From: Chloroflexota bacterium
GTDB lineage: Bacteria > Chloroflexota > UBA11872
Assembly: GCA_022824495.1 (NCBI GenBank)
Contig: JAJDZU010000011.1
Coordinates: 62,001 to 126,000, forward strand
Reading direction: 5' to 3'
DNA: 64,000 nt
The position numbers were made by a program, and so were the translations under genes. The notes under the pieces are model-generated. The model made no database searches. It was not told the DNA's origin and was given only the letters and a program-made list of their open reading frames with translations. Each line of letters opens with the position of its first letter. Position 1 is the first letter of the stretch. Shown here one piece after another: positions 43,835-51,585 of the stretch.

Positions 43835-44650
43835 CTAGCCGATGACCGAACCGGCCGGCAGCAGGTGGGCCAGGCGCGGTCGCAGGTTGTCCGGCGCCTC
43901 GTCGTAAACCTCGCGCGGCAGGTCCTCCACGAACGAGTCGATCCCGTCGCCGACGATGACTTGGCGCTCCACGTGACCCCGACGTGTCGGGTTGAGGTTC
44001 AACCACCACGGCGCAAAGCGGACGACCACGGTCACGCGGTCCTGCTCGGTCGTGTTGGGTGAGACCGCGTGCCAGAGGCGGCTGTCCACGATGGCGACCG
44101 AGCCGGCCTTGCCCAGCAGACGCGCTTCGTCGTCGCGCGGGGCCATCCAGTCGCCCAGCGGGCTGCCGGGACGCGGGTGATCCTGCTGGCGGTGGCTGCC
44201 GGGGACCACATACGTCGCACCGTTCTCGGGCGTGAAGTCGGTCAGCATCCAAAACGTGGTGAGGTGCATGGGCACGTCCGGGTAGGGCGCGGGGATGTGC
44301 GCCAGGTTTCGCTGGTTGTAGGGGAAGTCCGCGTGCCAGATGTCGCGGTCGGTTCCGGGACCGGTGACGTACCCGGTTACGTACGAGATGCGCCAATGGG
44401 GACCGAGCAGGCCCTGCGTGACGGCGTTCACGTTCTCGTCCCCGAGGTGGGGCAGCAGGGCTTGGTCGAAGCGCAGCAGGTTGGAGACGCCGTAGCGCGG
44501 AGCGGGGGAGCGCGAGTGTTCGATGATGGACGCCGACACCTTCTCGCGAACGTCGCTGAGGTCCGGCTCCGCGATGATGTCGGGAATCACGCACCAGCCG
44601 CGTGTCCGCAGGTCGTCCACATGTGATTCAAGCCCGTTTGATGCGTTCAT
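43835..44650 (-). CDS. Phytanoyl-CoA dioxygenase family (PhyH), Fe(II)/2-oxoglutarate oxygenase
   Basis: Double-stranded beta-helix dioxygenase of 271 residues. The metal triad is visible: His and Asp in IWHADFP, and the distal His in RLWHAVSPNT. The 2-oxoglutarate-binding Arg probably lies in EQDRVTVVVRFAP. TYVVPGSHRQQDH is the family signature. It hydroxylates a small molecule or lipid; the family is too broad to name the substrate. It follows the tandem Tat-signal peptide genes on the same strand by 173 bases and ends at a clear terminator. Confidence 0.9.
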   Translation of the reverse strand: MNASNGLESHVDDLRTRGWCVIPDIIAEPDLSDVREKVSASIIEHSRSPAPRYGVSNLLRFDQALLPHLGDENVNAVTQGLLGPHWRISYVTGYVTGPGTDRDIWHADFPYNQRNLAHIPAPYPDVPMHLTTFWMLTDFTPENGATYVVPGSHRQQDHPRPGSPLGDWMAPRDDEARLLGKAGSVAIVDSRLWHAVSPNTTEQDRVTVVVRFAPWWLNLNPTRRGHVERQVIVGDGIDSFVEDLPREVYDEAPDNLRPRLAHLLPAGSVIG

Positions 44651-44823
44651 CGTCGTCTCCGCCGGCGGACGTAGCGGCCCGGCCGTTCGTGCGTTCGCCT
44701 GCTCCGGGCAGGCAACGGCTGCAACTTACGGAATGCTAGCAACGCCAACGGGCGGCGGTTTCGAATTCCTCGACGGAATTGGGCGAGGCCGCCGTGGACG
44801 CCGCGGCGCTGACCTCCTAGGAG

Positions 44824-45012
44824 TCAGCAACCGTCGTTGCCGCAGTGGGCCTTGGGGTCCTTGTAAGGGAAGGGGTCGTCGCGGGTGCCCGCGGTACTAC
44901 CCGAGCCGTCGCCGCAGGCTGGGCCAAGACCGACGGCCATGACCGCGAACGCGCCGAGCAGGGCTCCGCCAAACCGGCGACGGGTGAGCGTCCGCCGAAA
45001 TCTCTTGTTCAC
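44824..45012 (-). CDS. Small Tat-signal protein, tandem copy 1
   Basis: Peptide of 62 residues. A twin-arginine signal (LTRRRFGGALLG) is followed by a hydrophobic core and a lipobox-like LGPAC (Cys 33; the Pro is unusual). The predicted mature part is only about 30 residues and contains RDDPFPYKDPKAHCGNDGC, ending in Cys. It aligns without gaps to the copy at 45108-45296; conserved tail residues are RDDPFPY-x-DP-x-A-x-CGN-x-x-C. The GTG start has GGAGA upstream, matching the other copy. I recognise no family. Confidence 0.75.
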   Translation of the reverse strand: MNKRFRRTLTRRRFGGALLGAFAVMAVGLGPACGDGSGSTAGTRDDPFPYKDPKAHCGNDGC

Positions 45013-45044
45013 TTCGCCGTCTCCGGATTGTCTGGGTCGTGGCC

Positions 45045-45073
45045 ATTAGAGCGGATGCGGGCCGTATCCGCAA
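45045..45073 (-). promoter_or_regulatory. Promoter of Tat-signal peptide copy 1
   Basis: On the minus strand TTGCGG (45068-45073), 17-base spacer, TCTAAT (45045-45050). The -10 hexamer and the spacing are the same as in the promoter of copy 2; the predicted leader is about 26 bases. Confidence 0.6.
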
Positions 45074-45107
45074 ATGGGCCAACGGCCGGTGGCGCAGGCG
45101 CGTGGTG

Positions 45108-45296
45108 TTAGCAACTCACGTTGCCGCAGCGGGCATTGGGATCCGCGTACGGAAACGGATCGTCGCGCGATCCCGCGCCGTCATCGGCACCGCCTCCGCA
45201 GGCCGGTGCGAGCCCGACGGCCGCAACCGCAAGCCCGGCCAGCAGGGCTCCGCCGAATCGTCGCCGGGTGAGAGGCCGCCGCGGTCGTTTTTCCAC
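45108..45296 (-). CDS. Small Tat-signal protein, tandem copy 2
   Basis: Paralogue of the preceding gene, also exactly 62 residues: LTRRRFGGALLAGLAV, LAPAC (Cys 33), and a mature tail RDDPFPYADPNARCGNVSC. Differences concentrate in the signal and the Gly/Asp spacer after Cys 33, whereas the last 19 residues are nearly conserved. The GTG start has GGGAGA upstream. The APA before Cys 33 could also be a signal peptidase I site. A secreted or anchored peptide with two or three Cys could bind a metal, carry a disulfide, or be further modified; none of this is shown by the sequence. Confidence 0.75.
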   Translation of the reverse strand: MEKRPRRPLTRRRFGGALLAGLAVAAVGLAPACGGGADDGAGSRDDPFPYADPNARCGNVSC

Positions 45297-45328
45297 TGCA
45301 CCGTCTCCCGATGCTTCGAACCATGAAC

Positions 45329-45357
45329 ATTAGAACGACTGCGCTCGGATTAGGCAA
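45329..45357 (-). promoter_or_regulatory. Promoter of Tat-signal peptide copy 2
   Basis: On the minus strand TTGCCT (45352-45357), 17-base spacer, TCTAAT (45329-45334). The -10 box and spacing match the promoter of copy 1, so both copies were duplicated with their promoters. Confidence 0.6.
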
Positions 45358-45423
45358 ACGGTGGCCGGATACCTGTCGACGCCGTGACCAGGCTGGACGT
45401 CGCGTTTTGCCGTCAGCCGGGTC

Positions 45424-46404
45424 TCACCACTGAAACACCGTGCCCATGAGTTTGGACGAGTCGTCGCGTAGCGTGGCGTAGATGGGAGGCGCTTCGGCGG
45501 CCGGAACCACGTCCTGGATCAGCGGTTCGACACGCACAAGTCCCCGGCCGACCAGGCGGCAGAGGTTCCGCAGATCGTCGCGGTCGAAGTGGCTGTTCTG
45601 CTTGATGGTGATCTCCTGGCCCTGGCCGGCTCTGAAGGTGTAATTCACTTCCCAGCGACCCGCGACCAGGATCACGCGCCCTTGCAAGCGGACGCACGTG
45701 ATCAACTTGTCCTCCATGCCGGGCACGCCCGCGAAGTCGATCACAGCGTCGAACGCGCCTTCGCCGATCTCTCGGTCCCACCCGTCGCCGGATACGTCAA
45801 CAACTGTCTCGGCCGCGCCAATGGCTCGGGCCAACTCCAACCGCCGTCCGGCGACGTCGCCGATAGTCACGCCCGCGCCCATGACTGAAGCGATCTGCGC
45901 CGCCATCTGCCCGATGCAGCCGGCCCCGCCCACGATCAGCACACGCTCGCCCATCTGAATCTCGGCATTGCGGCAACTGCGCATCGCCACGCCGCCCATG
46001 CCAAACAGCGCGGCGTGAATCGGGTCAATGTCGGACGAGAGCTTCAGAACCAGGTCGTCCTCGGCGATGGTGACGAATTCCACGTGTCCCGCCGGACTGC
46101 GCTGCGTACCGCTATGGGCGCCGATGAAGACCAGGTCGCCAAGGCTCAAATCCGCGACCTCAGGACCGAGCGCAATCACCTCGCCCACGCTTTGATAGCC
46201 CTCGTTGGACGGCAGCTCGTGGTCTGGTCGCGAGTAGTTGCCGCCCAGCATGTTGTTGCGTTCGGTGCCGTTGGTGACGCCGCTGTAGAGGGTGCGCGTC
46301 TTGATCTCGTTGGCCTGCGGTGCGTCGGTGTACTCGGGCCAGTCATGGACCAGCCGCTTGCCTCGCCGCCCGTCGGCCTCCAGCACGGTAACCAGCGCAC
46401 GCAT
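45424..46404 (-). CDS. Medium-chain dehydrogenase/reductase of the zinc-less NGTE type
   Basis: MDR protein of 326 residues. The N-terminal YSGVTNGTERN corresponds to the zinc-ligand loop but lacks the Cys. The Rossmann motif is VGGAGCIGQMAAQIA. It belongs to the same broad subgroup as the 1146-2177 gene (both have GTE at the loop), but the two are not close copies. It follows the ThuA gene on the same strand by 22 bases, so the two are co-transcribed. Substrate is probably a sugar or polyol, by analogy. Confidence 0.85.
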   Translation of the reverse strand: MRALVTVLEADGRRGKRLVHDWPEYTDAPQANEIKTRTLYSGVTNGTERNNMLGGNYSRPDHELPSNEGYQSVGEVIALGPEVADLSLGDLVFIGAHSGTQRSPAGHVEFVTIAEDDLVLKLSSDIDPIHAALFGMGGVAMRSCRNAEIQMGERVLIVGGAGCIGQMAAQIASVMGAGVTIGDVAGRRLELARAIGAAETVVDVSGDGWDREIGEGAFDAVIDFAGVPGMEDKLITCVRLQGRVILVAGRWEVNYTFRAGQGQEITIKQNSHFDRDDLRNLCRLVGRGLVRVEPLIQDVVPAAEAPPIYATLRDDSSKLMGTVFQW

Positions 46405-46426
46405 GGCGGTTCCTCCTCAGCCTTGG

Positions 46427-47083
46427 CTAGAGCGCCCCGGCGGCCCAGCGGATGCCGCGGTGCAGCACGGTGCGGAATCCGGGATCGGCGTAGGCGGCGT
46501 TGTCGTGGCCCGACTGGAAGCAGAACACGCGCGACTTCCCGAACCGCCGTGTCCAGGCCAGCGTTCGCATGCTCAGGGCGTGGTCGGTGGTCAGCAGGAT
46601 GCGGCTGCCTTCGTCGGCGCTGGACATCGTGTACGTCTCGTCCGGCAGTTCCCAGTCGGCCAGGCCGGCGGTGATGGAGTGGTCCGGATCGGCCACGTGG
46701 ACCGGGACCCGCTGGTTCATGTGGTAGCCGAACGTCCGGTCGTCGATGCCGCAGACCTCGGACCAGCGCGGCCACTCCGGGAAGGCCAGCAGCGCGTGGT
46801 GCAGGACCACGATGCCCTGCGAGGTTTCGCCCAGCGACTCCAGCGCCGCGGCCGTCCGCTCATCAGGCGCCGGGCGGTGGAAGTTGTAGAAGACCAGCAC
46901 GTCGTACGCGTCGCGCGCGCCGCCCAGATCGGCCACGAAGTTGTCCAGGTCCTGCGGATAGACATCGACATCCGCCATGCTCCGAAACGCCGCCTGGAAC
47001 CCGGGCACGTCGAATCGATGCTCGCCGGTGATAACCGCGGCCGTGATCGTGCTGTCGTCCTTGGGCAGGAGGGCCATACGCAA
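46427..47083 (-). CDS. ThuA-domain protein
   Basis: Protein of 218 residues with the ThuA (class I glutamine amidotransferase-like) fold: AAVITGEHRFDVPGF, YDVLVFYNFHRPAPD, GIVVLHHALLAF, and C-terminal GKSRVFCFQSGHDNAAYADP. ThuA proteins occur in sugar utilisation loci (trehalose, sucrose), but their chemical activity is not settled. Cytosolic. It lies between the PEP-hydrolase-like gene and the MDR gene on the same strand with short gaps and probably forms an operon with both. Confidence 0.85.
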   Translation of the reverse strand: MRMALLPKDDSTITAAVITGEHRFDVPGFQAAFRSMADVDVYPQDLDNFVADLGGARDAYDVLVFYNFHRPAPDERTAAALESLGETSQGIVVLHHALLAFPEWPRWSEVCGIDDRTFGYHMNQRVPVHVADPDHSITAGLADWELPDETYTMSSADEGSRILLTTDHALSMRTLAWTRRFGKSRVFCFQSGHDNAAYADPGFRTVLHRGIRWAAGAL

Positions 47084-47120
47084 CCTCTCAGCTAAACCTG
47101 CGACGGACTGTCAGGGGCAC

Positions 47121-47951
47121 TCAGGTAATTGCCGCCTTCAGCGCCTCAACCTGCTCGCGGATGCCGACCTCCGTCGGCAGGCGCTCGATGCTGGACGCGC
47201 CAAAGAACCCGGCAACCCCTTCCGTGTTCTCAAGCACGTGACGCACGTCGTCCGGATCGGCAATCGGCCCTCCGTGGCACAACACCACCGAGTCCGGCTT
47301 CTCGGCCACGGCCGCGTCGTGAATGGCTTGCACGCTCGCCACCGCGTCGTCCAGCGTCAGCGCCGTCGTGGCGCCGATCGAGCCCTTGGTGGTCAGCCCC
47401 ATGTGCGGCACCAGCACGTCCGCCCCGGCCCGGCTCATCGCCACCGCCTGGTCGGGATCGAACACGTAGGGACAGGTCAGCATGTCCAGCTCGTTGGCCT
47501 GGCGGATCAGGTCCACCTCCAGGCCAAAGCCCATGTTGGTCTCTTCCAGGCCCTGGCGAAAGATGCCGTCGATCAGCCCGACCGTCGGAAAATTCTGCAC
47601 GCCGTCGAATCCCATGGCCTTCAGCTGTTTCAGGAACGTGGGCATCAGCCGGAACGGGTCGGTCCCGCAGACCCCCGCCAGCACCGGCGTGTCCTGGACC
47701 ACCGGCAGCACTTCCGACGCCATGTCCACCACGATCGCGTTGGCGTCGCCAAAGGGCATCATCCCCGACAGCGACCCGCGGCCGGCCATCCGGAACCGCC
47801 CCGAGTTGTAGATGATGATCAGGTCCGCGCCGCCCTGCTCGGCGAACTTGGCGGTAATGCCGGTACCGGCCCCGCAGCCGATGATCGGCTCACCCGCGTC
47901 CAGCGTGCCCCGCAGGCGCCGCAGCGCCTCAGCCCGTGGGATATACGGCAT
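47121..47951 (-). CDS. Phosphoenolpyruvate-hydrolase-family TIM-barrel protein (Tm-1 C-terminal-like)
   Basis: Barrel protein of 276 residues with [40 protein letters not shown]-like [22 protein letters not shown] and the terminal [12 protein letters not shown], all typical of the PEP_hydrolase/TIM-barrel family (PF09370 type). In plants and many bacteria this domain is fused after a UPF0261 domain (tomato Tm-1). Here the UPF0261 half is encoded by the preceding gene on the same strand. Its true reaction is unknown to me. Confidence 0.88.
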   Translation of the reverse strand: MPYIPRAEALRRLRGTLDAGEPIIGCGAGTGITAKFAEQGGADLIIIYNSGRFRMAGRGSLSGMMPFGDANAIVVDMASEVLPVVQDTPVLAGVCGTDPFRLMPTFLKQLKAMGFDGVQNFPTVGLIDGIFRQGLEETNMGFGLEVDLIRQANELDMLTCPYVFDPDQAVAMSRAGADVLVPHMGLTTKGSIGATTALTLDDAVASVQAIHDAAVAEKPDSVVLCHGGPIADPDDVRHVLENTEGVAGFFGASSIERLPTEVGIREQVEALKAAIT

Positions 47952-48037
47952 GCGCGCAATCCTTTCGTTCGATTGAGGGGCTGCCTGGAGACCCGTGCAT
48001 GAGGCCTCTCGTCCTCGAAGGTTTGGCCGCTTTTTCT

Positions 48038-48070
48038 CCCTCTCCCTCTGGGAGAGGGTTGGGGTGAGGG
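48038..48070. repeat. REP-like palindromic intergenic element
   Basis: CCCTCTCCC and GGGAGAGGG form a perfect 9-bp inverted repeat with a 3-base loop, followed by TTGGGGTGAGGG. This core matches a widespread bacterial intergenic REP-like sequence known for reading [12 protein letters not shown] when translated. It sits in the 186-base gap between the two Tm-1-like genes. Confidence 0.65.
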
Positions 48071-48137
48071 TCTTCCGGGCAACCGCCCCCGATTACGCAA
48101 GGTTTTCTGCTAAGCCGCGAGGCGATGTCGTGCATCG

Positions 48138-49343
48138 TCAACCCAGGTACTCCAGCAGCTTGTCCGTCATCGCGTCGGCAAAGGCCTCGTCATTCACGTT
48201 CAGATCCAGTTCGTAAACCGGAATGTCCTCCCGCACGTGCTCCTTGATCGCGTCGAACAGCGCCTGGTCCGCCTCCGGCCAGTGGAACTCCTCGCCCGGC
48301 GCCCCCAGCAACGACAGCCCCTTCAGCGGCAGGAAAATCGCCGCGGGCGCCGACGACCCATTCGCCTTCTCCGCCAGGATGCGCCCCAGCTGCGCGTTCT
48401 CCTCCGGGTCCGTGCGCATCAGGCTCACGTTCGGATTCCAGTAGTGGAACCGGCGGCCCTCGAACTTGTCCGGAATCGTCGCCGGCGCCTGGAAATTCAC
48501 CATGTCCAGGCAGCCCGGCGCGATCACCTGCGGGACCCCCTGCGCCGCCGCCGCGTCCATGCGCGTGGGACCCGCCGCCATCACGCCGCCCACCAGTTCG
48601 TCCGCCCATTCCGTCGTCGTAACGTCCAGCACGCCGCTCGCAAACCCGCCCGCAATCACGTCTTCCATCGTGCGCCCGCCCGTGCCCGTGGCGTGAAACA
48701 CCAGCACCTCGTAACCCAGTGCGTCCAGCCGCTCGCGGCAGCGCTCCACCGCCGGTGTCGTGTTGCCGAACATCGAGGCCGCGATCAGCGGCTTGTCCTC
48801 GATCTCGGGTGCGGCGGTTTCAACCATGCCCACTACCGCGCCCACCGCGTTCGCGTAAATCCGCGCGCTGATCCGGTTCACCCCCGCCACGTCCACGATC
48901 GAGGGCACCATCACCACGTCCTTGGTGTCCACGTAGCCGCTCGTGTCGCCGGAAGCAACGGTGCTCACCATCACCTTCGGCGCCCCCACCGGCAGCGCCC
49001 GCATCGCCGCGGTTCCGACGGCCGTTCCGGCGCTGCCGCCCATGCTCAGCACCCCGTCAATGCGCCCCTCCGCGTGCAGCCGGCGCACGATCTCCGCCCC
49101 GCCCCGCGCCATCACTCCAATCGCCGTGCCCCGGTCGCCCTGCGCCCGCAGCTCCGCCAGGCTGGTTCCACCAGCTTTCGCGACGTCCGCGGCGGCGATG
49201 TCCGGTTCGAATCCGGGTTCGCCGATCACCCCGCTGTCGATCACCAGCGCCCGGTGACCCCGACGCTCGATCTCGCCCCGCACGAAGGCGAACTCGTCGC
49301 CCTTCGTATCCAGCGCGCCAATCACCGCGATCGTTGTCGGCAT
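48138..49343 (-). CDS. UPF0261 / Tm-1-like ATP-binding domain protein
   Basis: Protein of 401 residues: N-terminal IAVIGALDTKGDEFAFVRGE and VIDSGVIGEPGFEPDIAAAD are the UPF0261 signature; GVLSMGGSAGTAVGTAAMRA follows. Tomato Tm-1, in which this domain blocks tobamovirus replication, gives the name; bacterial function is unknown. ATG 49343 has GGAGGAG eight bases upstream. It precedes the PEP-hydrolase-like gene on the same strand with a REP-like element between, so the two halves of a plant Tm-1-like protein are encoded as neighbours. Confidence 0.9.
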   Translation of the reverse strand: MPTTIAVIGALDTKGDEFAFVRGEIERRGHRALVIDSGVIGEPGFEPDIAAADVAKAGGTSLAELRAQGDRGTAIGVMARGGAEIVRRLHAEGRIDGVLSMGGSAGTAVGTAAMRALPVGAPKVMVSTVASGDTSGYVDTKDVVMVPSIVDVAGVNRISARIYANAVGAVVGMVETAAPEIEDKPLIAASMFGNTTPAVERCRERLDALGYEVLVFHATGTGGRTMEDVIAGGFASGVLDVTTTEWADELVGGVMAAGPTRMDAAAAQGVPQVIAPGCLDMVNFQAPATIPDKFEGRRFHYWNPNVSLMRTDPEENAQLGRILAEKANGSSAPAAIFLPLKGLSLLGAPGEEFHWPEADQALFDAIKEHVREDIPVYELDLNVNDEAFADAMTDKLLEYLG

Positions 49344-49422
49344 CCCGTCACTCCTCCGCGCGCCCACCCGCGGCGCGCCACCCGCCGGATACCCCGCTAC
49401 CTTAGCCCGCCGACCTGAACCC

Positions 49423-50040
49423 TCACGAGTTCGGCGCCAGGTCGTCCACCACCAGCCGCGCCGCGTTGAGCGCCAGCGCCGTCAACGCGTCGTGCCGCAC
49501 CAGCCAATCCGGCGGCAGCCCGGCAAAGAGCGCATACGTACCTGGACTGAACGGCTGCACGACCAGCGCCTGTCCAAGCGCCACCGACTCGACCGGATGC
49601 CAGGCGTTGCCGCCAAGCCGGAAGACGCCGGCATCCCCGGCGTGCGGCTGATTGAATGTCAATCGAGCCGTTGCCGAGAGGCCAAAGTCCCGGCCACCGG
49701 CGTCTCGAGCCGTGACCGTGACGGCCGGCGAAGTGCGCACCAAGTTCGGCCCCGCGCTGGGCAGCGCTACATACGTGGGTTGGGCCAGCAGCGTCAGGTC
49801 CGCGCCGTCCGGCAGTCCGCGCCGGTCGACCTCAAGGGTTGCGCCGGCAAGCCGCAGCGTCAGGTACGTGGAACTCGGTTGCGCGCCCGGCGACTGCGCT
49901 GGCGGAGCCGCCGTCTCGCGCAGCCGCACGTCCGGCGCTGTCTGCGCCATCGCGGGCGGAGGGGCCGATGACCAGAGCGCCGCAGCCACCAGGAGCACGA
50001 CGAGCGAGGCGGCCATGCCGGCCGTAAGCCAGCGGTTCAC
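49423..50040 (-). CDS. Secreted or anchored protein of the polysaccharide operon
   Basis: Protein of 205 residues with an N-terminal signal peptide or anchor (WLTAGMAASLVVLLVAAALW, then PPPAMAQTAPD) and an all-beta-looking body (YLTLRLAGATLEVD, DLTLLAQPTYVAL). No family recognised. It is the last gene of the minus-strand operon: its start overlaps the stop of the DUF2723 gene by four bases, so it is translationally coupled. It probably works outside the membrane with the other secreted members. Confidence 0.65.
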   Translation of the reverse strand: MNRWLTAGMAASLVVLLVAAALWSSAPPPAMAQTAPDVRLRETAAPPAQSPGAQPSSTYLTLRLAGATLEVDRRGLPDGADLTLLAQPTYVALPSAGPNLVRTSPAVTVTARDAGGRDFGLSATARLTFNQPHAGDAGVFRLGGNAWHPVESVALGQALVVQPFSPGTYALFAGLPPDWLVRHDALTALALNAARLVVDDLAPNS

Positions 50041-51578
50041 GGCTCGTTGAGCGTACGTACGGTGGCCAGTACGTCGGCCGACCTGTCGCCGCTCACCTCA
50101 ATGTCCACGGCCCAGAGCGGCCGACTCGACGGCCAGGTACCGGCAACCAGCAGCTGCTCTGGCGATGCTGACGTTGGCAGGCCCGAACGCCGACCAAGCG
50201 ATTCCCGGTACCAGGGGAATTGCCACAGTCTCATGTCGACGATCGTCGCGTCCGACCGACTGTCGGGCGCATGACCCTGGTACCACAGCGGAAACGTCGC
50301 ACGGTCGTCCTGGGTGAGGATCACGGTGCCGGGGTCGGCCTGCGCGAGCGCTGCAAATGCGAAGGCCGCGGCGTGCGTGGCGTCGCGCATGGAGACTTCA
50401 GGGGCGACTTCCGTACCGCGGATGACCGCCGTGGCGATCAGCAGCGCCGGGAGGGTCGCCGTGAACAGTCGGCGTGCGCTGCCGCTCGACGTCGACGCCC
50501 AGCGTCCGACTTCGCCGACACCGACCACCGACCACAAGGCGGACACCGCCAGGGCGGGCAGGATGAAGACTTCATCGTCGCGCGAGTTGTAGAGGGTGCT
50601 GACAACCAGGGCGCTTACTGCGATCCAACCCGTCGCCAGCGCGGCCCATGCGTGCCTTCGGGTCAGCGACGCGCCGCCAATCGCTAGCAGCGGCAACAGG
50701 ACCCACGTCAGCTGGCGCGCGGGTTCGCCCAGCAGCCAGGACGCCTTGCCTGCCGTGGCCCCCGCGTCGCTGCCGCCCAGGCGCGAGCGGTAAATCTCGC
50801 CGCTGACGACCGACCAGAATCGCTCGAGGTTCGAAGGGTCGCCCCAGTTGATCGGCGGGCCCAGCGATGCCGCGACCGGCAAGTAGGCATATACCGAGCA
50901 GCCCGCGACAAGACCCGCCGCCGCCACGGCCGCCGGCTGGCGGCCCATAGGGGAGTCCCAACGTCCCTGAAGCAGGATCGCCATCAGCGCCGGAGCACCG
51001 AGAGCCACGGTAATGTGCGCGCCTGTGCCTAGGCCAAGCAACATCCCGGACGCGAACGCCCACCGCGTCGCGGCGCTGCCGCCGAAAGTGCTGGTTCGTG
51101 CGCGAACCGCCGCATGTATCGCGCTCCACAGCAACAGGCTCGCCAGCGCGTAGACCTCGGTGACGATGGCGTTCGACCAGACCAGCGGCGCCAGGCCGTA
51201 GAGGGTCAGCACCGCTGCCGCGGTGGCCGCCTCGGGAAGCGAAATCGGCGTTCCCGATCGCGGCCGCAGCCGGACGGCTAACAGCCCGAGCGGGATCAGC
51301 GATCCGGCCGCCGCGAGCGCGGTCAGGACGTTCAGACGCAGCGCCAGGTCGCCGAGTGGGATTGCCCGCACCGCCAATCCAAGCAACATCAGGGTCGGAT
51401 AGCCGGTGGGGTGGGGGACGCCGCCCACGGCCACCGCGGCGGTCAGGTCCCCGCTGTCGATGCCAGCGCCGGACCACACAACCCCTGGAGCGAGCGTCAG
51501 GAAATAGGCCGCCAGCACGCCCGCCGAGGAGCTCAGCCCTACGGCGGCACCGGCGAAGCGATAGGGAATTCGCCACAT
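50037..51578 (-). CDS. DUF2723-type polytopic membrane glycosyltransferase
   Basis: Membrane protein of 513 residues, about 11-12 helices. The sequence AGIDSGDLTAAVAVGGVPHP then TGYPTLMLLG is the DUF2723/PMT-like signature, with the conserved Asp after the first helix (SGAGIDSGD). Such GT-C-like proteins transfer sugars from polyprenyl phosphate to extracytoplasmic acceptors. Gap of seven bases from the upstream hydrolase; four-base overlap with the gene after it. Donor and acceptor unknown. Confidence 0.85.
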   Translation of the reverse strand: MWRIPYRFAGAAVGLSSSAGVLAAYFLTLAPGVVWSGAGIDSGDLTAAVAVGGVPHPTGYPTLMLLGLAVRAIPLGDLALRLNVLTALAAAGSLIPLGLLAVRLRPRSGTPISLPEAATAAAVLTLYGLAPLVWSNAIVTEVYALASLLLWSAIHAAVRARTSTFGGSAATRWAFASGMLLGLGTGAHITVALGAPALMAILLQGRWDSPMGRQPAAVAAAGLVAGCSVYAYLPVAASLGPPINWGDPSNLERFWSVVSGEIYRSRLGGSDAGATAGKASWLLGEPARQLTWVLLPLLAIGGASLTRRHAWAALATGWIAVSALVVSTLYNSRDDEVFILPALAVSALWSVVGVGEVGRWASTSSGSARRLFTATLPALLIATAVIRGTEVAPEVSMRDATHAAAFAFAALAQADPGTVILTQDDRATFPLWYQGHAPDSRSDATIVDMRLWQFPWYRESLGRRSGLPTSASPEQLLVAGTWPSSRPLWAVDIEVSGDRSADVLATVRTLNEP

Positions 51579-51585
51579 CCCGCAG

